64,000 nt of DNA from Tubiluchus corallicola (taxonomy: Eukaryota > Priapulida > Priapulimorpha > Priapulimorphida > Tubiluchidae): positions 702,501 through 766,500 of the forward strand of contig JAQGDQ010000022.1 in NCBI GenBank assembly GCA_030141605.1. Direction: 5' to 3'. This document shows, piece after piece, positions 41,431 through 61,752 of this stretch. The position numbers and the translations under genes were made by a program. The notes beneath the pieces were generated by a model. It searched no databases. It was not told the DNA's origin and saw only the letters and a program-made list of their open reading frames with translations. Within the stretch, counting starts at the first letter, position 1. Every line of letters starts with the position of its first letter.

Positions 41431-42417
41431 TGCACGCTTTCTTTTACGCCAGTTTCTCGGAGGCTGTTGAAGTCGTTCGAACAAATTTAAATGCTATTGC
41501 CGGTATATTTGTAGTAACCTCTTTATTCCTTGATGTTACTTCACATTACCAAGAACCTCGAATAGGAATTTTAGTATCTGTAACAATATAGTGACATCAA
41601 AACATGAAAAATGTTAGCGAATTGAGATTTGGAGTCTGTTAATAGGAAAGGTCTCCTTTCTGAATTTTCTGTTAACATCTTTCTCTATAAAGGATTTTCA
41701 TATTTGACAGTAAAACATGAAAATTTTCGTACCTTGCGTCGATACTATACCGATTATTAGAAGACAATGATTAAATGCAACTATATTGTATGTCTGTGTC
41801 TAGATTGAACATAATTCACTAATGATAAGAATTAACAAAACGCATTTGTAAGATTTTATTATTAAATATTTGTTGTGTTTCAGTTTCTCATTGTGAGTTG
41901 TGATAACACAATTTATATGAAATGTATTTTGCAAATAGTCAGAAGTCACAAGATGAAAAATGCACGCCCATTTTTAGCTACAAATGTTGCAATCACCATT
42001 GCTGCTTATACTGTCACCAAATTAGTTTTGAAGTTGATAAGAGAAATTATTCAAATTCTAGATACTAAAAGCTTTTATTTCCGGTAACATGAAATGTTAT
42101 GCCTTTTTGCTATTTTTATAGACGTACGTGGTATAGCTTAGTACGAAAGAGAACTATAAATAAGCTACGATGATTTGGCATTGTGTTTGCAGCACGATGG
42201 AAAAGCTAAGAATAGTTAATTGCTGAAAACTTATTTTTACAGTATGATCATGTAAGGCAAGAAAGAAGACTACAAAGACTTAGTAGATACACCTTTTTAA
42301 ATTTTACATAAGAAAAACCACTAGTTGAAGTGTTTATAAATATTACAAAAGAAATTTCATTAGTAACATTTATTATAATATGTAAAACGTTTAAATAATT
42401 AGCAAAGTTCGGTTAAC

Positions 42418-42487
42418 ATTACTGCTGCACTGAAACTGGCAATAATATACGCATTACTGCTGCACTGAAATTAGCAATAATATACGC
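42418..42487. repeat. 35-bp tandem duplication
   Basis: Two copies of a 35-bp unit beginning attactgctgcactgaaa, differing at two positions. Confidence 0.9.
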
Positions 42488-42939
42488 CTGCTTAGCGTAA
42501 ATGCAATGTAGGCCTACTTGTGCCAGAAAAAGTGCAAAATTTTTATTTGATGATTAAGATGAATATCTGAGATCAATTTTGGCATATTGCGTAACAACTT
42601 TAATACATGCGGATATTCTGGTAATAATTTTGTTAGTCTTGATTAAATGGCAGTCTAGTGTTGAACACTAGCTGTGTTTATTCATCAATGTATTATTGTC
42701 GTAAATTCTATTCAAAACTGCATAGCTGATCCAGAACTTTGGACGTCTTCTAATTCCCTTGCACAGAATGATTCGAACACTGTACTTCAGCTTAAAGACA
42801 GTCCTCTTCTATGTGCACGATAAACATTCCCTCTTTGTAAATACTGTAGAGGTGTTGCATAGCTAAGAAACGGTATTAGTGCCGTAATATTCGATTATAA
42901 ATGAATCTGGTTACTACCAATTTTCTGCCATCCGATTGT

Positions 42940-43110
42940 AAGACTGTAAGAATGCATCTAAACGATAGGCATACAGAAATTCTTGTTTATGCACTTATTA
43001 TTTCCAAACTTGACAACTGCAATAGTCTGCTATGTGGTCTTCGAGAATGTTTTCTTACTCCTTTTCTAACTGCAGCTTCAGGTCAACCAACAATCCACAT
43101 TTATATGTAG
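42940..43110 (+). pseudogene. Fragment of a non-LTR retrotransposon ORF2 C-terminus
   Basis: The frame contains ILVYALIISKLDNCNSLLCG at about 42979-43038, which matches the post-RT motif of CR1/L2/jockey-like LINEs (typically LVxALxxSRLDYCNSLLYG). It is flanked by unrelated residues and stops, so only a degraded fragment remains. Confidence 0.6.
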
Positions 43111-43985
43111 AAGGTGAGTTTCTTATGGCAACAGTTGTTCTTTGCAGTAGTACCTATTGTGCAATATCCTGCCAATGCTTATTCGATGTGTTGATTGTAA
43201 AAAAAAAATAATAAATTTTAAAAGTGTACTCAAAACTATTTTTTTAATTTAGAATTAGTTTTTTTAGTATTAATTAGATTGTAGTATACCTTACTGTAAT
43301 AAGTAGCATGTAGTAATCTCTGTAATATGTACTTTGATTTTCACATTGTTGAGCATGCGCCCAAACCAATATTAGTATAAACGACAGAACGGCTTTGATT
43401 TGGTGCGATGAACCTGAAATAAACTGATTATGTAATGTAAAAGAATCGCAAAACAAGAAGCAAGTGATTAACAATTAAGCAAGTGCGTTGAGAAAAACGA
43501 TTGTAGATGGATTCAGTATTACGCATTTAAAATCAGATTAAAAGGGAATATTAACCCTAATTTGCAATACTATTGTTGGTTTACAAAATATTAGCAATAG
43601 TCTTATATAAAATAAATATCATCACTACATGATAATTAGTACTAAAAGTGAAATTATTTATGGCTACTTACGATTTTAGAGGCCTTATTTAAACGTCACA
43701 TTTGTCACTAAACGGTAAACGAAAATATAAGTCGAAAACCAGAACTGTACTGTGAGTCTGTAACAGAGTATGTGCGAAAATGAGAAAGACAGGACTACAG
43801 AGTATAGAGAATAGAGTATACAGGCGTACGGTGATTCATTTCAAGTGATAATGTGTAATAGAAAGTGGCATTCACAGTTGTTCTAGTAGCAATTTCTTGA
43901 TTTGTAGTCTGACTTCTATGCTGTATTCATTTTTCTTTTTAGATTTGTAAAGTGCTTTAAATATTTTTATGAAAAAGCACTATAA

Positions 43986-44023
43986 TAAATTGCTGTTGTA
44001 GTTGCTGTTGTTGCTGCTGCTGC

Positions 44024-44063
<40 letters not shown>

Positions 44064-44133
44064 GCTGCTGCTCTTGTTCTTGCTGTGGTTGTGGTTTTGG
44101 TGGTGGTGGTGGTAGCGGTGGTGGTGGTGGTGA
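43986..44133. repeat. (TTG)n(CTG)n(GGT)n microsatellite
   Basis: TTG and CTG trinucleotides followed by GGT units. Confidence 0.95.
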
Positions 44134-44899
44134 CCCATTTCTCTACGTGACCCATTTCTTTTAAAGCCTACATGACAGCTGTATAATAGTTTTTTCTAAA
44201 AAACACCTGTTATTGAGCAATCATGGTTTTGCATAACTAATAGGATGGTGTACGTTGATAATTGTTTCTGGTATCGTTTCTGTACTCTGGGCCTTGTATA
44301 TTTCAATTTTAAGTGTTAACAAATGAATTACTTGTGTTTTTGAACTAACTACCTATGCAACTATATTCTTGATAGCCAGTTGTATATATCTGTTCTCAAC
44401 TAAAATGTATTTGTTGCACAGTGGAAAAACTCTATTTATTTGTAAATAAGTTAAAATTTTTACAGCAACTAGAGGTCCATTCATGTAAATACGTTTAAAT
44501 ACATTTCAAAGCAAAAGATTCATCACCATAATCATCATCATCATCAATCAGCGTCATCATCTTATGCTGTCTTAGGAACAAACTGCTCGCAAGTTAGTGT
44601 TTGTTTAATTATTTTTGAACTGCGAAATTTTGGTGATAAAAAGCTGTGGCGTGACAACAGAAACAGTTTAATAAAACTTCGTTTTGTTGTCTTTTAAATT
44701 CAATAATTTGTTTTTATTTAAACTACATGGCTAATTGACAAAATGGCTCCAGTAATGGGAACAATGAGTATTACCAAATGAGCTTGTTGATGAGCATACG
44801 TTATTACAATTTTTCTTCTTAAGGGTCAACGACATTTGGTTGATTCATTTTATACAGTAGTTTGCGCTTACTATCGCCAGATTTAATTATAATAAAAAT

Positions 44900-47362
44900 T
44901 TAGAAGTAACTATTTTCTGGTTTAGGCTGCGTGCTTGTAAGAGCAGACGCTCTGTTTCCTTCACTTTTTTTCGAGTCTGTACCGTCTTCACAATCTTCTA
45001 CTCCAAGTTCTGCACTTACATTAGGTGCTTCAGGTTCTTCATTTTGAACATATGCAAAAGATTCGTAAAATTTTATAGTTGGTTTTTCACTGTCTCTTAT
45101 TTCGGGTTCTGTACGTGCAGTAGCAGGTGCTTCACTCTCACTTTTTCCTAATTTAAGTTCTGTATTTGTAGCAGCAGGTGCTCCACTTTCATTCTCTCCT
45201 AGGTTAAGTTCTGTATTTGCAGCAGCAGGTGCACTACTTTCACTCTCTCTCGGTTTTGTAAATTCTGTGCTTACAGTAGTTACTGTTCCGTTTTCACTGT
45301 CTTCTTTCTCAGGTTTTTTACTTGCACGAGGAGAATTCCCCTTATCCATTTCTTTATGTTCTGCACTTGACTCAATAGGGATTTTATCTTCAAAATCTTT
45401 TGGTTCGAGTTTTGCACTTGCAATATGAAGCACTTCTTCATTAGTAACTTTTGATTTAGGTTCACTACTTCCCTTCGGTGAAGTTTGATCTGCTGACCTG
45501 CTTGGGTCAGAATGTGTTCCGTTGTCAATACCACTCGACCTAGGCTGCTCGTTTCCTTGTGGAGATGGCCCACCTTCACCTCCTTCACGAGATAGTGCAG
45601 TAAGTTGCCTACACCTACGATCAAAGCATTCGTCTTTTGTAATAGCTTTCTTAAGCTTGCCACTTAGGGTTGTCTCTTTTTGTGTCAAAACAATAAAAAT
45701 GGCATATATAGGAATTTGTCCTAAAGATGTGCAGAACAACAGCCAACCTAAAGCAGTGGCCCAAGCTGGATGATCTGGCTCTGGTGTAAAATCAATTAAG
45801 GCTAAAACAAATACACTGAAAATTAATATAGGTGCAACTGCCACCCATGTGGCTATCCAGTAGATTCCAGGGCGAAATCCCAACATTGCAAAAACATTTT
45901 CCCTAAACTGTTTGTAACCATATATCCACATAATTGCTGCTATCTCACAGAAAGCAATAGCTACAACTGGAATATCGCCTCCGTATTTGTCCATAAGAGA
46001 CCAAACATATACCCCACCATGAGAGGTGGCTGGTAATGCTATTATAAATGAGCACGCACAAAATGCAAGTGTAAGCGGTAGTTTATGATGTCTCAAATCG
46101 TGAAACTGGTCGCTTATAGAACTCATTGCACATTCTAATAGTGCGAATTCACTGTCCAGTCCAAGTGTGTATAACATGAAGTAAAATAATACAGCCCAAA
46201 GTTGTGCAGCTGGTAATCTACTAATGGCTTCAGAATAGGCAATGAAGGTTAGACCAGGTCCTCCTCGAACGATTTCTTTCAAGTCATCTAATCCCAGTTC
46301 ATGTGCAAGAGCTCCAAGTACGGAGAAGACAACAAATCCAGCAATAATACTAGTGATTGTGTCGAGACTGCTGACCACAACAGCATCACGATAACAGTTT
46401 TGAGAAAATTTGTTGTAGCTAGCAAAAGTGATAAGACAGCCCCAACCAACACTCAAGGAAAAGAAAACCTGGCCCAAAGCATTTCGCCAAACTTGCACGT
46501 CTTGCAGTTTCGACCATGATGGCACAAGAAAATGCTTTATCCCTTTTGCAGCACCATCTGTTGTTACGCCCCGAATCAGCAAAACCAACAAAACAAAATA
46601 AGGAAATGTTGCAGTAAAGTAAACTACTTTGCCAGAACTTTTAATGCCCTTCATGAGGCAGAAAAATACAATGATCCAAGATAGCAGAAGATTAAGAAGC
46701 ACGTCCCATTTGATACTGCCCAAATTAGCAATGTCATGTGAGTAATCTACCGTGCCATTTACTACAATATTTACGCCAAGGACTTTGTTCTCCCAGTATT
46801 CATCTGGTGCTGTTTTCAATTTAAACGTCCCATTATAATACTTTGATGCATTCCAAAAATCGATCATGTCTTGCGGGACAGGTTTTCCTCGCACATAGCA
46901 AGCAACAGTATTCCAATCATTGTTGCATGTGGTCCACGGAAGCACCCTTTGCATTGAAGCCCACATGTAGTATAATGTGCATGACATAATAACGTTATAA
47001 TATATTGCCACAATAATATTTACTGTGACCATAGCACCTCCAATGCCTTTGGCAATGGGGACGCACGACCATATGGTCAAAGGCGCTTCTCCTGCATATT
47101 GACCAAATGCAAGTTCCATGTAGTACATTGGTTTTCCAACTAGAAATAGCATCAAAATATAGGGAAGTAGAAATGCTCCACCTCCATTGTCATAGCACAT
47201 GTAAGGAAATCGCCAAACATTGCCAATACCTACTGATAGGCCAACGCATGATAAAAGAAACTCCCAGTTAGAAGTCCAGGTTATTCTTTCTTCGGAAGGT
47301 TCATAGTTATATATTTCTTGTGGATTTCGGCATCGCCGAACAATATTTCTGATTCTATTCAT
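44900..47362 (-). CDS. SLC6 sodium-coupled amino-acid transporter-like protein 2, single-exon CDS
   Basis: An 820-residue paralogue of the neighbouring SLC6 gene. The 12-TM core (to about residue 565) is nearly the same by eye, including SVGIGNVWRFPYMCYDNGGG, the EL2 cysteines, NAS/NGT glycosylation sites and VGWGCLITFASYNKF. TM1 again has Gly at the amine-binding position, implying an amino-acid-type substrate. The core carries scattered conservative changes and no stop or frameshift, so it looks functional. The ~255-residue tail differs from its sister: Pro/Ser/Glu-rich, with three 17-residue mini-repeats (45123-45275), then one copy of the 88-residue unit (PTIKFYESFAYVQNEE) and a shared end ASALTSTQPK. 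ATG at 47362 opens the conserved N-terminus. No introns in the CDS. Same-strand order and shared 3' flank show a local DNA duplication. Confidence 0.92.
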   Translation of the reverse strand: MNRIRNIVRRCRNPQEIYNYEPSEERITWTSNWEFLLSCVGLSVGIGNVWRFPYMCYDNGGGAFLLPYILMLFLVGKPMYYMELAFGQYAGEAPLTIWSCVPIAKGIGGAMVTVNIIVAIYYNVIMSCTLYYMWASMQRVLPWTTCNNDWNTVACYVRGKPVPQDMIDFWNASKYYNGTFKLKTAPDEYWENKVLGVNIVVNGTVDYSHDIANLGSIKWDVLLNLLLSWIIVFFCLMKGIKSSGKVVYFTATFPYFVLLVLLIRGVTTDGAAKGIKHFLVPSWSKLQDVQVWRNALGQVFFSLSVGWGCLITFASYNKFSQNCYRDAVVVSSLDTITSIIAGFVVFSVLGALAHELGLDDLKEIVRGGPGLTFIAYSEAISRLPAAQLWAVLFYFMLYTLGLDSEFALLECAMSSISDQFHDLRHHKLPLTLAFCACSFIIALPATSHGGVYVWSLMDKYGGDIPVVAIAFCEIAAIMWIYGYKQFRENVFAMLGFRPGIYWIATWVAVAPILIFSVFVLALIDFTPEPDHPAWATALGWLLFCTSLGQIPIYAIFIVLTQKETTLSGKLKKAITKDECFDRRCRQLTALSREGGEGGPSPQGNEQPRSSGIDNGTHSDPSRSADQTSPKGSSEPKSKVTNEEVLHIASAKLEPKDFEDKIPIESSAEHKEMDKGNSPRASKKPEKEDSENGTVTTVSTEFTKPRESESSAPAAANTELNLGENESGAPAATNTELKLGKSESEAPATARTEPEIRDSEKPTIKFYESFAYVQNEEPEAPNVSAELGVEDCEDGTDSKKSEGNRASALTSTQPKPENSYF
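45123..45275 (-). repeat. Three 51-bp (17-residue) mini-repeats in the SLC6-2 tail
   Basis: The word gcaggtgc recurs at 45123, 45174 and 45225, a 51-bp period. Each unit encodes a variant of ESGAPAAANTELNLGEN. Absent from the sister gene. Confidence 0.85.
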
Positions 47363-50300
47363 AACTTTTTATAAAATCAGAGATAATTTTTTAAGCTCCA
47401 ATAATTCGAATGTCAATGGTATAAGATCTTTGCCCAATGACGTATGATTCATTTTAAATAAAAATCAATGAGTTCTTTTAGACACAAATGTATTGTGACA
47501 ACACAATATGTATATATATATATGTATTGCGCTATACTTTGTGATGAACATTTCCGCAGATGCGTTCTTCATCTAAATCTGTGCTACGCAGTTATTGCAG
47601 GAGCAATAGGCAAAGGCTAACTGTACTTCGGAATTCCTAGTAAATTCTTAAAACGAATAAAAAATATTGTGATTCAATTAGTTTCTGTTAAATTATTCAA
47701 ACTTGGCAAGAGCACACATTTGAAAAATGTTTTAAGCTTGATACAAATATTTTTAATGTTACTATGCTATTGTAGATAATGGATGCGCGGTAAAAATGGC
47801 ACAAATGGAAAAGTAGGAAAAAATGGCACATATGTTATTTTGATGCAATTGATTTCTATAATAAAATTAGAATGTGCTCAGTAGGAAGCAGATCTCTACC
47901 AAAGCCGAATAATCCTAAACTTATTCGTCTGATTCTTTTGATTCAAGAAATGTAACACAAAGATAAACAAGCAAACATACAAAAACGTACCTGTAATGGT
48001 ATTAAATAGACTAGCAAAAGAATCACAAAATATTTCTTCATTAAATGGATTAACAATCAATGATGCGCAAATGTTTCACATAGTGTTTATCTACCTTTTC
48101 CATCATTAATTTGGGCGATAGTAATATCACCTTACAGGGCTATACACATTAATAAGCAAAGGTTATAGATAACATTTTACAGTTTTATAAGAGAAAATTT
48201 CCCGGAAAAAGGAGCCTAATAAAATGAAGTACTATACACTCCCTCTGAGGCCTCCATGAAGCTTTAACGAACGTTTTTTGTACTTGGTGTTCGGTCAAGT
48301 TTTGCGAAAAAAGAACATGCGGAATGATTCCCGTTTTGACACCCTATATCCGCCTTTCTTCAAAGTTTCTTGGAGTAGGCTTACTGCCATAACAGACAAA
48401 AAACAACCAAATAAACATACAGACAAACAAGCAAACAAACTTTCCTTGGCAGTGGTAAAAATAACTAACATAATTATCTCCCACTGTAAACCTAACCCTG
48501 AATACATATTTTACTAAGTGTGCCATTTTTTCTTGTGCCATTTGTCATTACCCGTGCCATTTTCACCTACTTTTCAATTTGAGCAATTGTTTCCCTACCA
48601 TTTTCCCTGTACCATTTTTACTTACATTCGTAGATTATTATTCAACATTAGAAGCATTATGGTTTTATAATATTATATACCTATTCAAAATGAGAGTTAC
48701 AATAAAAACTTGCCGGCATTAACTCTGTAATGTACACGCTGAAACCAATGTTGCGTTCCCATATCTATGTTAGTTTATTCTGCAAAAAAATACAAATTTT
48801 CTCCTGTCTACAATTATTACCTCTACAAAGCTACTGAAATAAGTGCTGGAAAAAAGTGCTACAGATTACTGCGTTACATTAAAAAGCTAAAATGCATGCA
48901 TACATTGTTGGTCCAATATTGAGCCAGAATGTCAGTGAAAGGTAGCAGTAGCAGCATAATTGCAGGTGAAATTTTAAACGTAATAGAGACGTGTGTACAT
49001 AACAAGTTTCGCATATACAATGTCAGTGTAGAAAAAGTAATCTAGCTTGTAGAACTACAGTCTAATATATTGTGGCTTCTAATTCATATACTACCTTGGG
49101 AAGGGGTAATGGACCAAAACATTTGTACCTGCAACAAACTCCTTTCAGTTCGATAGTCCAGTGGCAGATGAGCACTAGAATGATGACTATGGATGAGAAT
49201 TTCGGTGAACGTGCAGGCAGTATAATCAGTAATGAGGTCTGGAGAATGGCGCTACTGTGTTTAGCAGGGTCCGGGGGACCCGCTTTTACCCATACTAGGG
49301 ACTTACCGGTCAGTTTTGACTTCTGTGCGAATACTAGTTTTCTAGGATGTACTAATTTAGTTTTCAATTTAAAATTACTGGAGACAAAGGTTACTAAAAA
49401 GCGCCTCTAGTTTGGTAATTTTTGACTCATGCACATTATAACACCGAAAATTAAACTAAAAGAAAGTTTTTTCGAAGATAGAAATAGAGTCCCGATCCAA
49501 GTCAGGACGTACTTTGAAGTATTACCTTACGTACGTGACTAATAGAAACCATTTTCTACAATACTGACAAAGAAATACGTTGGATCAGTAAGTCTATCCT
49601 TATTATTAGTACGTACCTGCTCGGTTTACCAGTGTTCCCCAGTGTAAGTTTTTAAGTCTAAATAATATTTGTGGCTAGTTAAGTTTAATTTTGTTTTTCG
49701 TACGTAATGTCTAGGCCATGGAGCCAGGGAACAATTTTTAAGGTTTGTTGGCATGTGGTCTAGATTTTTGAACGGTTTTTCTTTTTGTCATTTTCTATTC
49801 TTATTGTATTGCTAACTACATCTCAAATCTAGGAAAAAGATATTATTTGTTTACAAATTTATAATTTTTTTTAATGTAAAATATACTTTTAAAAATATAA
49901 ACAACACAAAGATCGATACAAATTTATATCATTTAGAATAACTATTAGTATTCTAAAAGAAATATCTTTTGCACAGTTATTTCCTTGCTTTTGTTGTTAT
50001 AACTAAGAACACCGTCATTAGCAACCTGAAAATTAAATTACATTGCACAAAGGCCTACATACAGTGGCAAGAAAAATGGGAGCTGTTTATATCTATTAAT
50101 TATGTTACGCCTAATTTCACTTTCACTATATTAATTACGAACCAATTAACACATCCGACCGATGGCAAAGTGGTTTCAATCAAAAGAACTTTTACAATAC
50201 ATATTTGCATTTAATATTTATACAGAACACGTCTACCAAATAAAGCTTTAATATTATCACCACAAGCACCTTAGCACTAATATTCTGCAAACACCTAAAA

Positions 50301-50926
50301 TCATACATATAAACTGTTTTATGGCACTATTAGCCTATCTCAGAATTCCAATCTAAAAGCGTCAATGAACCTAGAATGATCGAATACAGTGTTGTACGTC
50401 TGCGGAAAGGGTTAATCATGACATAAATATCCGTACTAACAATAAAGTGAGGACGATGTACAAAGCCTAGGGTATATTTTAAGTTTCAAATTCCACTTTG
50501 ACATAAATTTCTATAATACATCTGGACACTCAAATGTACGAATGAAAATTAGCTGCCTGCTTTTAGACATTAGTTTAAAGCTTAGTCTCGCACATGCAGT
50601 AACCGCAAAAAATAATAGTCATTGAGCCTAAAGTATCCCAGGCTCAATCATTTATTAGCTAACGTTTACGACAATTTATTTTATTAGAAAAAAATCGCTT
50701 CTAAAACTTTAGTAATGTGGTCATTTTTGTCCAGAAATCTATGAACGCTTGTTTGAAGTCACACAAGTTTAGCTAATCATGCATAAAGCAAAAAACTGAT
50801 CATCCATTTCTGTTCACTACAGTAATAGCTGTTGTGGTAGTTTCTAAACGTGTGCATATTTTGGGATCTGAACAACACAAATATTTGAGCTACACTGTCA
50901 TGTACTATGCAAGATTAATAGTCATT
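47363..50926. other. Intergenic region between SLC6-2 and the thioester protein gene
   Basis: Holds the SLC6-2 promoter region, copy 2 of the inverted-end element and, toward 50926, the 3' UTR of the thioester-protein gene, with AATAAA signals on the minus strand near 50651 and 50675. Frames near 49062-49410 on both strands have no recognisable motif. Nothing else identified. Confidence 0.65.
47788..48623 (-). mobile_element. Non-autonomous element with inverted ends, copy 2
   Basis: About 836 bp from CGGTAAAAATGGCACAAATG to CCATTTTTACTT, inverted relative to 40574-41430. Its right end contains four or five spaced repeats of (T)GTGCCATTTT. Inverted ends with iterated subterminal words are typical of foldback or MITE-type elements. 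It lies about 430 bp upstream of the SLC6-2 start codon. Confidence 0.7.

Positions 50927-61752
<10,826 letters not shown>

Larger units (their letters stand above)
39206..44899. other. Intergenic region between the two SLC6 genes
   Basis: About 5.7 kb holding one copy of the ~850-bp inverted-end element (40574-41430), a (GT)n array inside it, a 35-bp tandem duplication, a LINE C-terminal fragment near 42973-43050, a (TTG)n/(GGT)n array, and the 3' flank of the second SLC6 gene. An AATAAA on the minus strand (44713-44718) could end its transcript. No other gene was recognised. Confidence 0.65.

Noticed and set aside
40680-48517. Similar short frames near 40668-40853 and 48278-48517 as a duplicated gene
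   Set aside because: They are the same stretch of the inverted-end element in opposite orientation; stops and frame shifts differ between copies, so no protein is conserved.
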